Shown here: one piece after another, positions 44,966 through 55,434 of the stretch | Layout of the letters: every line of letters begins with the position of its first letter | Position numbering within the stretch: position 1 is the stretch's first letter | From: Pyrenochaeta sp. MPI-SDFR-AT-0127 | Taxonomy: Eukaryota; Ascomycota; Dothideomycetes; Pleosporales; Cucurbitariaceae | Length of the DNA: 64,000 nt | Direction of reading: 5' to 3' | NCBI GenBank assembly: GCA_020747015.1 | Contig: JAGTJM010000085.1 | Span: 55,414 to 119,413 of the forward strand | Notes under the pieces: generated by a model | Databases searched by the model: none | What the model was told of the DNA's origin: nothing | Seen by the model: the letters and a program-made list of their open reading frames with translations, nothing else | Made by a program: the position numbers and the translations under genes

Positions 44966-46893
44966 ATGTTCCATCTGCTCCTGTTATGGCTGTCTCTTGC
45001 GGCGGTAACGCTTGCAGGATCATGCCATTTCAAGCTTGAGCTCACCTGGGGAAAGGGCTCACCAGATGGATTCGAACGTGATATGATTTTTGTCAATGGC
45101 CAATACCCAGGACCGCTACTAGAGATAGAGCAAGATGACTGGGTAGAGATTGAAGTGGTCAACCACCTTCCTTTCAACACAAGCATACACTACCACGGTA
45201 TATTGTACTTCACTTTCGGCGCCTTTGCAGATACTAACCACCGTTAGGTATACACCAGACGAACACGCCTTGGGCCGATGGCGTTCCTGGCTTAACACAG
45301 CGTCCCATTCAGCCAGGTGCCTCTTTCATTTACAAGTGGTATGCCGATCATTATGGAAGCTACTTCTACCATGCACATAGCCGTGGTCAGATAGACGACG
45401 GTTCCTATGGCCCTATCATCATCAAGCCCAAGGCTGGACTTCCAAAACCCTTCGCAAAGATCGCACCTGCAGAAGTGCATCTGCTTGAAGAGGCCGAAGC
45501 TAATGTTGCACCCCTGTTACTCTCCGATTGGCGCCACAGGACATCCGAAGATACTTGGAACGATCAGCTTGTCTCTGGGCTCGAGAGTGCTATTTGCATG
45601 GATTCGCTGCTCGTGAACGGAAAGGGGGCAGTTAACTGTTGGTCTCGAGAAGATATCGATGCGCTCACAAACCCAGGCATCGCGCCACTTCTCAAGGCTA
45701 ATGGCCTGCAATTGACCAATAAAGGGTACGAGAGAGTTCCGCCGTGATCGTACAAGTTGACTAACACGAATAGATGCTTGCCACCAAAGATGTTTCAAAT
45801 TCTCCTAGGTCCCAATGCAGCCATTAATCCTGCTGCTCTGCCCCCCTCAGTTTTTGAGGTATGCACACCTACTCAAGGCTCTCGCGAGGTCATCAAGGCG
45901 CCACACGGCAAAAAGTGGTTAGCACTTGACATCATCTCAACGGCGGGTATCGACACCTTCGCTTTCAGCATCGATGAACACCCGCTATGGGTTTACGCTG
46001 TTGATGCTCATTACATAGAGCCACTCAAGGTTGATGTTCTCACCGTCGCGAATGGAGATCGCTACTCCGTATTAATCGAACTCAACAAGGAAGGCGGTAA
46101 CTATGGTATTCGCGTTGCATCTCTTGCCCTCGCTCAAATGATCGATACGACTGCCGTTTTCTCTTATGGAGATAGCTATGGAGGTGGCTATGGCAATGGA
46201 CATGGCCATTACAAGAATCATACTGCCACTGATGTTGTTACTTCGACACCATATACCAATCAAGCTGGTGCACCTACTTCCAAAGAAGTCGTCGTCTTCG
46301 ACCAAGCCAAAATGGTCTCCTTTCCACCTCAATATCCTGCTACCGCACCCGAAATCGCTCAAACCTTCTTCTTGACCACAGGTAGCGTTCAAAATTCTTA
46401 CACCTGGGCCTTGAATGCTACACCCTTCAACCATGCTGCTCTCGACAATGCTAGCCCACCCCTGCTCTACCAGCCTCCCAATGCCAACAATCCCGGTGGC
46501 AACATCACCATCGTGACAAAAAACAATACATGGGTGGATCTAATCATTCTCGTTCCAGCCCTTCGTCAGCCACCGCACCCAATTCACAAGCACTCCAATC
46601 GTGCCTTCATCATCGGAGCCGGCGAAGGGACGTTCAACTGGACAAGTGTCGCAGAAGCAGCCAAAGTGATCCCTCAGAACTTCAACTTCGTTAGCCCGCC
46701 GTATAGAGATGGCTTCGTTACCCCGCCATCTGCATCAGCGCCGACCTGGTTGGCTGTCAGGTATCAAGTTGTCAATCCAGGAGCATTTATGCTGCATTGT
46801 CATATTCAAAGTCATTTGAACGGAGGGATGGCGATGGTTATGCTAGATGGTGTGGATGAGTGGCCGGAGGTTCCGGCGCAGTATCAGAATTGA
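44966..46893 (+). CDS. Secreted multicopper oxidase (laccase-like)
   Basis: Exons 44966-45197, 45248-45725 and 45774-46893; introns of 50 and 48 bases; 609 residues. An 18-residue signal peptide (MFHLLLLWLSLAAVTLAG) is followed by all four copper signatures: HYHG (H75, H77) split by intron 1, HAHS (H119, H121), HPIHKHS (H505, H508, H510) and HCHIQSH (578-584) with GM downstream. The type-1 copper ligands are therefore complete. N-terminal sequence (WGKGSPDGFERDMIFVNGQYPGP in its style) is closer to ascomycete pigment-type laccases such as A. fumigatus Abr2 than to basidiomycete lignin laccases. An unusual Gly/Tyr/His insert (GDSYGGGYGNGHGHYKNH) lies in the second cupredoxin domain region. It likely oxidises phenols outside the cell, perhaps in pigment formation. 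Confidence 0.93.
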
Positions 46894-47860
46894 TGGTTTT
46901 GATGTATAATGACACTTTATAGATTTGGTAATGCTGAAAATTTAACGTATTCAAACTGCAACACAAACTACTTTTCTGTATGATCCCTCGTCGTCCAGGT
47001 TTCGCGTAATGCTCCTTAGTGTATTTAAGTCTTGTCTGACGTGTCACAGCCTTGTCACGACTTTATGATCTGCTTCCTCTTTGTATGTCTTATTGCCTGT
47101 GTTTCCACTGTCAACGAAAAGCTATAAAAGGCTGCCCATGAACTTCTGCGCTTTTCGGCCTACCTGTGCTCTGAAACATCCATTCCCACGTCCATGGCCT
47201 CTTGTGGTTCATTGTTGCACAGAGCCCTTGGTAGGCAAGACGCAGATTCCGGTAGGCTGCCACACACTACCCGACTCTTAGGTTGTGTAATATCAAGGTT
47301 GCGGAACAATTATAGCCATATTTTGGACACACCATACAGTTCTCTACGTGTTGCGTTCCAGCCTTTTTCTCGGGCGCGGACGATTCCGTTACGGAACCAG
47401 AGGGAAATCGCGGCCTCGACTCCGCCACCACGACGTCTTGCGTCGGCTTCAGCTCGATTCGTTTTGATCCTCTCCCTCTTTCTTTACTCTCCATACCTTT
47501 TTGAAAAAAAACTGCGGCTGATGCGAATAATTTTGTTCTAATCTTCCAGCCTTACAGAGTTTAGAGCAAATCACAATTAACTGTGGTGTTGTTTCAACCG
47601 ATCGCGCCTTCCATCGGCTGCCGTCTTCCGACCTCACCCTCCCACCTCGGTCCAGTCGGGCGAATACGGCCAGTGACGTCGCGCAATAGCACCAGTGAGT
47701 ACCGTATATCATCATGATGTGAATTGGCATTTATCATGACCTTCCCCACAGATTGGCACATTTCGGCGATCTCAACCCGCAGGCGCATACATCATACCTG
47801 CCAAAGTGCGCGAAACCAAACCAAGGGACCTATAAGACGTAGAGTTATCCGCCGTAAAAG
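46894..47860. other. Intergenic, about 1 kb
   Basis: The oxidase 3' flank is followed by promoter sequence of the dehydrogenase gene. A TATAAAAG stretch at 47123 is well placed for no recognised ORF. Nothing else is supported. Confidence 0.5.
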
Positions 47861-48073
47861 ATGCCAACACCGCCATTTTCCCAAGACCGCCGAGACTGGC
47901 TGAACGAGATTTCTGGACTTTTTTCGCATCGCAAGAGCAAGGGAACGTCATCGCCAGGACCAAGTACCAGGAGTTTGCTGCGAGTCGAAAGCGTGCGTTC
48001 TTCTGCCAGCGTGAGATCTTCTGAAAGTCTTCGATCTGTCTCTGTTAGAGATGGCGGCTCCACAAAAGGTTAA
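47861..48073 (+). CDS. Upstream ORF overlapping the dehydrogenase start (70 residues)
   Basis: An ATG-started frame of 70 codons begins 190 bases before the dehydrogenase ATG and ends 20 bases inside that gene, in a different frame. The peptide starts MPTPPFSQDRRDWLNEISGLF and continues with Ser/Arg-rich sequence (repeats of RSS and ESLRS). Its composition looks protein-like and not random, so it may be a small conserved protein, a regulatory uORF, or the first exon of an alternative transcript. The overlap would force ribosomes to bypass or reinitiate to make the dehydrogenase. Confidence 0.45.
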   Translation: MPTPPFSQDRRDWLNEISGLFSHRKSKGTSSPGPSTRSLLRVESVRSSASVRSSESLRSVSVRDGGSTKG

Positions 48074-49228
48074 GCAATGGCTTACAGGCCAGGATGGGCT
48101 GGATAGGTTAAGAATAGAAGAGGTGGATTGTCCGGCTCCAGGAGAAGATGAAGTGCTCGTTGAAATTCATTCTGTCAGTTTGAACTTCAGGGACACCGAA
48201 GGTACGAAACCCCGCAGCGTAATGGTCGTTATCATGGTAGAATTGGCCCGACATGTGGACACTAACCACACGTAGTCTGCATGGGACTTTACAACCACCA
48301 CAAATCCGTTGAACAGCCGCCTGCCATTGTACCATGTAGCGACATGTGCGGCGTTGTTGTTGCCGTGGGCCCAACATCAAATGATTCGTCCGATCCGTAC
48401 AAAATCCCAGCTTTCCGTCTCCAAGAAAACGACCGCGTAATCAGCACTTTCGCGGCTTCTCATTTGACAGGCCAGATTCAAGCCAAAGATCTCGCCAATG
48501 GCCTTGGAGGTCCCGCTCCAGGTGTGCTGACACAGTATCGTGTCTTCCCCACATACGGACTGGTCAAGATTCCCGAGTATCTGAGCGATGAAGAAGCATC
48601 GTGTCTACCCATCGCGGCAACGACGGCATGGATGAGCTTGAACTGCATGCGACCGAAAGGCGAGATCATTGGAAAGGACGAAACGATCGTATGTCAAGGT
48701 ACCGGCGGCGTCTCCATCTCCGCGACTCAGATCGGGGCTGCTGCAGGCGCAAAAGTCATTGTCACCTCATCATCAGATGAGAAGTTACAACGCGCCGCCA
48801 AACTGGGGGCACATGAGACGATCAGCTACCGCAGCGAACCCGACTGGGATAATGGCGTTCTTACCAAAACAAACGGTCAAGGCGCAGATATTATCCTCGA
48901 GGTTGGTGGCGCAAGCACCCTTCGCAAATCTTTTGAATGCGTACGTTTTGGTGGACTCATTGCGTGTATTGGGTACCTTGGCGGCAAGCAAGACGACTCT
49001 AGCGATCGGACGAACACGAATCTGTTGTGTTTGAAGAGAAATGTTACATTGAAGGGCATCCTCAATGGGCCAAGAGATGAGCTTGTGCGAATGTTGGAAT
49101 TCTATGATGAGAAAAAGATCAAGCCGGTCGTGGACAAGGAGTTTCGTTTTGAAGAGGCCGATCAGGCGTTGAAGTATTTGTTCAGTGGTGGCCATTTTGG
49201 GAAGGTTGTTATCAGAGTCAAGGCATGA
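48051..49228 (+). CDS. Medium-chain dehydrogenase/reductase (quinone-oxidoreductase-like)
   Basis: Exons 48051-48201 and 48276-49228 with a 74-base intron (branch ACTAACC); 367 residues. The N-terminal GroES-like part contains DEVLVEIHSVSLNFRD and PCSDMCGVVVAVG; the Rossmann part contains VCQGTGGVSISATQIGAAAGAKVIVTSSS, a GTGGVS nucleotide loop, and QGADIILEVGG. No structural-zinc Cys cluster is seen, so this is the zinc-free quinone oxidoreductase/zeta-crystallin branch or a related NAD(P)H reductase. It ends GGHFGKVVIRVKA as usual for the family. Cytosolic, NAD(P)H-dependent; substrate unknown. An overlapping upstream ORF may dampen its translation. Confidence 0.9.
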
Positions 49229-49947
49229 AGAGAAGTTAGAGAAGAGGTATAGGCTATCATTGACACTCTCTGTCAAAGAAGTAAACATGGAGCAACGTTG
49301 TAGCACTCTCTCTTCCAGTCAAGTTTGAAATGTGCATGAGACTCCGGAGTTCACCCAGCTACCTGTCAAAAGCCGACCATAGGAAAGAGTGACAGAACCT
49401 AAGATGATGGAAATGCTGGAAACTAGGTCAACGCTTTCAATCGATATGGCTTGTAGCAAACATAATTCGCGACCTTGCATGCCTGTGTTGACAGAATAAG
49501 TCAGGGTCTCATCGGATGAATCTCTGGGCCACAGCAGAAGAACATCAGCGTTTCTCCTAGTAGTCTGGCGACGCTTTGGATTGTCTCTTAACGAATCTCC
49601 TCGTCTGTAATGCCTATATAGCGTCTCATCAACTGATCGGCAAAAGCTCCGAAGAATAGTGTCTTGCTGTCGTGGCTTTTTTTTCATAGCCGAAGCTTAC
49701 CAGAGATCTTGAGAAGTACGATGCCCCACGAACTATAATACAGTTTATTTCCAGTCGGTGCTACCGATCATTGATGAATCTGTGGACAACTCTGCTATGT
49801 AAGGGTAGAGGGCACTCGCTGAACCAATATTCACATTCGGGCTACCGTAGATTGCAATCGTGCTCTCCTATAGCTCAAAATGTTATAAGAAAGAACCCCC
49901 ACTCCCTATGTACAATATCGAAACTGAGATATTGGTTGGACGGTATC
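49229..49947. other. Intergenic between convergent genes
   Basis: About 0.7 kb of AT-rich 3' flanks. A minus-strand 122-codon frame (49319-49687) has no motif and is not supported. Confidence 0.5.
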
Positions 49948-51362
49948 TTATAGCTTCGAACTCCACGATCCCTCCTCGAAACTGCTAATCTCCCATCTTT
50001 CTCCCTTCCTCGGACTATCCCCGAACTCCTTACCCTGCCTCCTCTTCAGTTCCTCTTCATTCTTCCATTTCCATGCCTTATTTCTCTCATCACCATTACT
50101 CTTGCCATTGAGGATATTGCACATGTACGAGCCAGCGATAGGGAGAAATCTTGATCATAGGGTTAGCAATCAATCCGAAAATGGGCAAACAACCTTGGTC
50201 TTGTGGGAACCTACTTGTAAGAATGGAAGCTTCCACCAACGGCAAGGTAGAGGTTTGAAAGCTGGGAGTTTGGATGCTGGCACATGAGCCAGTCCTCCGT
50301 TGGAGTCACAGCGTCATAGCATATCCGCCATCTATTCGGCGTCCTTGTTTTAGTCCACCCTGTAATTGCATTCTTGATGACTTTCTCACTCTGCACCCTC
50401 AACTTTTCCGGAATATCGTTCTGGTGTCTCCCGTATGGTGCTGTGATGCGTTTACCAGAAGATGTGGTGATTGTATTCACAACCTCTGTCTTCAGGTCAT
50501 TGATCCTTAGCGTGCGATTGGGCTGCGACGGTGGGATGATATCCACTTCCCCGCCAATGACAACGACTGGCATCTTGGAATCAATGAAAGCTTGCGTCTC
50601 TTGCTCTCCTAGAGTATAATATGCTGAAAGCCGTCCGACGGCAGTGATTTGGCGTTCAATGCGACCCTTCTCGTCAATTTCTAACGAGTCTTCGACGGGC
50701 GATAGAAGGCTACTAGTCCAGGCGCCCGCCGCCAATACAACCTTGTCCGCTTTTATAATGCGCCCATCTTTAGTTCTGATTCCCTCGATGCGAGCCTCTT
50801 TGTGGCTATATAACAGTTCTTGCACTTCACCGGTCAGCCTTTTGACGCCATTGTTGGTTGCGACTTTTGTAAAGCTTGCTGTGGCACTCTCTGCATCACA
50901 CCACCCTGCTTCAGGATTGAAATATCCCTTCCCATAGTTTTCGCCTTTCAAATCCTTTATCACATCATATTTTCTCAACTCTTCTACGTCGACATCTCTT
51001 GTGTAGTCTCCGCCCCGCTCCTTGAATGTTTTCCTCACGGCATCCCCGAAGCCGCCTTCTTTCTTATCGAGGACTACCCAACCAGTTTTGTGAAAGTGGC
51101 CTTGCACGGCGATGTTCCAAAACCAGGGGTGTATGGCTTCATTAGCAAGATTGCAGTAGAGCGGCGACTCATAGTCTGTGCGAATGATGCGGTTGGTGTC
51201 GATAGCTGCCGCATGCTTTCCCTGTAGAGATACTTTTGTATCCCATCGATCAATGATGGTGATTCGAGATGGATCACGATATTGTTGACTCAAATGGTAT
51301 CCTGTTGATGTCCCAAACGTGCCCGCGCCGATAATAAGGACCGTTGGTTCTTCGCTCGTCAT
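49948..51362 (-). CDS. Peroxisomal FAD-dependent amine oxidase (sarcosine/pipecolate/fructosyl-amine oxidase family)
   Basis: Exons 51362-50215 and 50149-49948 with a 65-base intron; 449 residues. The frame before 51362 lacks an ATG, so MTSEEPTV is the start. LIIGAGTFGTSTGYHLSQ is the FAD-binding dinucleotide motif, HAAAIDTNRIIRTDY the next conserved block, and VVLAAGAWTS the third. RICYDAVTPTEDWLMCQHP near the C-terminus contains the Cys used for covalent flavin attachment in this family. The short last exon, needed to complete the KFLPIAGSYM block, ends exactly in Ser-Lys-Leu, a type-1 peroxisomal targeting signal. Enzymes of this group oxidise N-methyl, pipecolate, saccharopine or Amadori substrates and release hydrogen peroxide in the peroxisome; the exact substrate is open. 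Confidence 0.9.
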
Positions 51363-51760
51363 TATGAATTGCACCTAACTGTGCTTTTACTACCATTTGA
51401 ACTGGTGGAGTTTTGCGAAATATAAGTGGTAGATAGCGAATGTCGTCAATGGTGCGGGGTTGGTACAATTGCGGATCCGAACTGACAGATTGAATAAGCG
51501 ACGGCGGTTAGGAACCAATGTATGTGCAACGGGAGTAACTCCGGATACAACAACTGGGGCGCTGGAACGGGAAAGGAATTGTAAGCTGCTCAGATACTGA
51601 GAACCTAAAGTGGCAGCAATCGAGGCTAAAATTCAGCCAAAAGTGTGATACAAATATTGAACATAAATCGGTAGATGAATTTATGAAGTGAGAAACAAGC
51701 TCGCCTCCTCTCCGTCCTGTATTGTGTATCCACCAAGACCGCCATCACAACGAGTTTGCA
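51363..51760. other. Intergenic
   Basis: A 0.4 kb promoter region of the leftward oxidase gene, abutting the 3' end of the leftward caspase-like gene. No gene seen. Confidence 0.5.
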
Positions 51761-53092
51761 TCACCTAACTTTAGTGCTAAGATTGGGTTGACTCCGCCGC
51801 TTCTGACATTTGACATCATGCGCAGCTCCCTCGTCCATGCCAGCCTCATCAGCACATCTCTTCTTTTCAGCCGTGGCCGGAGAGATCATTGCAAGATTTC
51901 CACGATTTTTAACCACAATCTCAACGACCTCTCTGAATGTAGGAGTTCCAACTTTTCGACAAGCCAGCCACTTGATGTCAAGTAGTGGTACCCCTTCCTC
52001 TTCGAAAAGCAAAGGAAGCTTCTTTGATAAGCTATCAATTTGAGTCTCGGAAAAAGCCTCATTCCTAAGGTGGAAGCCAAGATTGAGAAATCGAGCATGA
52101 GACGGAATCTCCTTATTTCTCTTGGGGCGATCATGCATAGGTTTGAGTTTACTTAACCGGATATGTCGGCTATTGCCCCCAATTCGCCGCCATAGTGCGG
52201 GCGCCTGGCTTCCACGCTCTTTCTGCATTCGTTCAACAATGTCTCTGGTGGTGAAGAAGCTATTGGAAGATTCAACGGCTAGCTCCTTCAGATGCTTTAT
52301 GAGGCAACGAGTGAAGGAATTCTTCCCAGGTTGCGTGGTGGTCAGGCCCATGTGGGATGCAGCAAGCATCTCGAATGTTCGTCCGATTTCAGGAACGTTC
52401 CGGAGAAGGTCGCTGGCATAGCAGCAGTCCATGATTGCAAAGACATCAGCTTGCACAGTCTCAATGAACTGCTTCTCAGCTTTATTCCAGATCACACGTG
52501 GTCCGGTGTCGATTTCGTTGCTCCTAATTTAGTTATTAGCTCGATATCTACAGTATGCGTGGCCGCTACGTACGGTGAAAACTCCAGTACTTTGGTGATA
52601 TCGTTGTAGATACCATGGCCAGCATAGTATACAATGAGTAGGTTGTGAGGACCATCATTTTCGTATGCCCATGAGGCGATATCCTTCTCAAGCTGGAGCT
52701 GTGACTTTGACGCTCCCAGCTGAACCTCTGTCACGTCGAACTTGAAGATGTTACCGAAAACACTCGTAAGGTCATCCACCTGAAGGATATCAAGTTAGTC
52801 TCGAGCTTTGAGCTTTGAGCTTTGAGTTCTACCGCACCTCTTGCCGCACTTGTAGTTGATCTATCTCATCTCGCCATTTGATCATCAAGACATGAACGTT
52901 ATGGTATCCATCCAATAAATCCATGTGCTTCGCAATGGATTTATCCCAATACTCCTGAAGTTTTGTCTCATGCTGATCATCTCTTGAGGAGCGAAAGTCA
53001 AGACTTAGTGGTGATGGTGGCAGACCAGTGTCGATCCTCAGCTGTTCTTGTAGTGATGAATCTGGAGTGTCTTGGCGGAACATTGATGTCAT
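51761..53092 (-). CDS. Caspase-fold (peptidase C14) protein
   Basis: Exons 53092-52838, 52779-52574 and 52523-51761; introns of 58 and 50 bases; 407 residues. Frame before 53092 lacks an ATG. The catalytic pair of a caspase-like p20 domain is intact: the His in LLIVYYAGHG (about H140) and the Cys in VFAIMDCCYAS (about C188), with the first strand NVHVLMIKWRDE. The spacing between His and Cys is short, as in fungal orphan caspase domains. The C-terminal 200 residues are unassigned and contain basic clusters (RPKRNKE, EKKR). Unlike typical metacaspases there is no Pro/Gln-rich prodomain. Orphan caspase proteases in fungi are often effectors of NLR-type or incompatibility death systems. Intron 1 contains a 7-base tandem repeat. 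Confidence 0.85.
52803..52825. repeat. Tandem heptamer GAGCTTT (3 copies) in an intron
   Basis: Three GAGCTTT units lie inside intron 1 of the caspase-like gene, close to its donor site. Confidence 0.85.
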
Positions 53093-53797
53093 TTCGTGAT
53101 AAGAATAATTAAGAACAGGCAATAGAGCCAGATGGCAAGGCCGATGATGAGCCTGATTATCTATTGTGCATATATACTGACTTCACGCATACCTTTGAAC
53201 GAGGATGAGGCTATGTTATGCAACAGGAATTGAAGGACTCAGCCGTGAGCGTCAGCTCCAAATGCTATGCATGATACTAGACTCGGATGCGGATTATCTT
53301 AAGGTCACCTGCAAGGCTATGTTAGTCCGCGGAAGTCCTCCGCACCAAAACAGGCAAAGATATACGATGCTCAGCCTCGCGCGTCACTCCGTGTCTGCCT
53401 TGCCGCTCGTTGATTCGTTCCTTGAGGAAAGGCGAACGATTACTGAGAAAAGGCAAACTGCTGCCTGAGTATTGGCTTCTACGATTCGCTGCAGCCAGGA
53501 AGGGTTAAGGCTTTGAAAGAGTCCCCCATACCCTAGGTGAGGAGCCTGTCCGGTGATAAAAGCCTTACGGCAGCCTGAGAAGCAAGGCACGTTGTAAATT
53601 GTCGTCGAAAGCCTATCCATTCCCGATTATGGCTGAAGAAGGGCAACAAGATCCTCCCCAAGAGACTCGTGTGTGTCAGAAAAATGTGCCGCTCGCTGTG
53701 TCACTCTTTGGACTTTGCAAGCTGACTTAAAGTAGGCGAAACCGGTGCCCGAGGATCGCGCAGGAGTCAGGCCGGGTCCCAAGGCGGATGTGGGATA
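53093..53797. other. Intergenic, no supported gene
   Basis: This holds the promoter of the leftward caspase-like gene. An 87-codon ATG frame (53205-53468) has no motif. Confidence 0.5.
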
Positions 53798-54049
53798 ATG
53801 CGATCATTTTCTATTGACTTGATGCTGATTGGAAGCCAGTATGTCGCAAAGTGGGCGCCCAACAAACATATCTCGATCACCGAGAACATTTCGAACAGGC
53901 GACGCAAGAAGCAGCTTTATGTCACCAATGTGCAAAAAAACTCTGGAACAGGAAAATCGGAGTATCAGTTGAGAGAAACGGAGGAAGATACTGGTATTCT
54001 CTACATGAACGGGAAATGGTTCAAAGAAGAGGAGGTGCGCCAGCCATAA
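53798..54049 (+). CDS. Possible small protein, unknown
   Basis: An ATG frame of 83 codons. The part SEYQLRETEEDTG followed by NGKWFKEEEVRQ resembles the C-terminal style of small fungal proteins with a single SH3-like or chromo-like fold (a beta strand, a gly/asn turn, then WxxE/DxxL), and RRRKKQLYV is basic. The similarity is by eye and weak, and an overlapping frame (53851-54120) is equally long. It could be a real short gene, a remnant, or chance. Confidence 0.3.
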   Translation: MRSFSIDLMLIGSQYVAKWAPNKHISITENISNRRRKKQLYVTNVQKNSGTGKSEYQLRETEEDTGILYMNGKWFKEEEVRQP

Positions 54050-54199
54050 CAAAGTGGGGTGAGACAAACCACCAATCAGTGAAACAGGGCTTGACCGGTC
54101 CATCGAGAAGGAGTATTTAGTTCACTGGAAAGAATGGAATATCTTCTAAATCCAAGCTTTCAGTTATTCTTCGCAACTTCAATTTAGTTAACAGTTTTA

Positions 54200-55434
54200 A
54201 TGTCAGCCATGAATTTCTCACCATGCTCTTCAAACGAGAAGGGCGGCAAAATTCTCAACCAACCCACAACTTTCTCTAATACTTCTTCTTCTACTTACTA
54301 TTCTAAAATATCTATGAAGTCATGGAGAAATGCAACAGACAGTTTCGGAATATTTCGGTCAAAGGCAAAAGCCAACGATATTGAGCAGCAATCAGATATT
54401 GGTGACGTCAGCGACGATACATCTGTGTTTAAGATGGGCGGTTCCGAAAGTACTAGGGTCCGTCAACGTAGGCTATATTCTTCCCTGTGTGTGAACATAC
54501 CTGACCTATCTCCCAATGCAGTCGAGCTGTGTCCAAAAGGTTATCCACGTCTTGCCGCATTTAATGCAAGCGAACAAAATTTCATGTTGTACCGAGGGTT
54601 TAGTTGTGTTCATGCACGCTTACTTTTGACCTTGCAATCAAGTATACAAAGTCTGGAATCTGAGCTTGATAGTATGGATAGGTTTCACGATGGGATTGAG
54701 AGCGAAAAAAAAAGACTTCGATCACTGGACGTGGATAGTGCAGCCTGCAAAGATGAAAAAAAGGACGGTGACCGAAGTCGAGAAGATATTCTAGAAGAGT
54801 TAAGAGTCAAGGTGTGTCAATATGACGAGCTTCTCATCAAAGCGAGAGAGTTGGTCTCGTTTCAGCGACCCACGGACCGGGACTACAAAAGTGTGCGCAA
54901 CTGGTTTCACAATGTAGCCCCACTTGTCGCCGACGAACAGGAATATATCATGTGGAAGGAAGATATTCTTACCCTTAGATACGGTCGGGAGTGGGCCAGC
55001 TTTGACGGCTTGATCGAGCAGATGCTGCACAAGATTGATTGCCGTCTGATTCGTGTAAGTGGATTCTCCGTGGTTGTGCTCACGATATTTACACTTAGCA
55101 GTGGCTCTTTTGTACCGAGGAACAAAAACGCAAAACTTCAGACAAGAAGATCTACTACTACTCTCCCTCGCGCGTATCAAAGCTTGTCAATCTAGTCATC
55201 ACGGCTGTAATATTTCTCTTGCTTGCTGCTCCTGTTCTAAGCATGTATCGATTATCAACTATAAAGACAACTGAATGCATGTTTGCAGCTATAGGCATAT
55301 TGATGGTGTTCACACTCTTGTTTGCTGCAGCAATGTCTTTGCTGACGAAAGCACGGAGGCACGAGCTGTTTGCCGCGAGTGCCGCATATTGCGCAGTCCT
55401 GGTGGTTTTTATTGGATCCACAAATTTTACATGA
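54200..55434 (+). CDS. DUF6594 membrane protein
   Basis: Exons 54200-55054 and 55102-55434 with a 47-base intron; 395 residues. Family blocks are GYPRLAAFNASEQNFMLYRGF, a coiled part with LESELDSMDRF, RDYKSVRNWFHNVAPL, and WLFCTEEQKRKTSDKK over the splice. Three C-terminal membrane helices follow (for example LVITAVIFLLLAAPVLSMY). The intron ends TTAGCAG, a tandem acceptor: use of the first AG would add one Gln without shifting the frame. DUF6594 proteins are abundant in filamentous fungi and often found with HET or NLR genes; no activity is established. The next gene to the left, read in the opposite direction, is the caspase-fold protease, with a 1.1 kb divergent gap. Confidence 0.87.

Noticed and set aside
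47123..47281. TATAAAAG followed by a short ORF
   Set aside because: The first ATG lies only about 15 bases after the TATA box, too close for a normal transcript start, and the peptide has no features.
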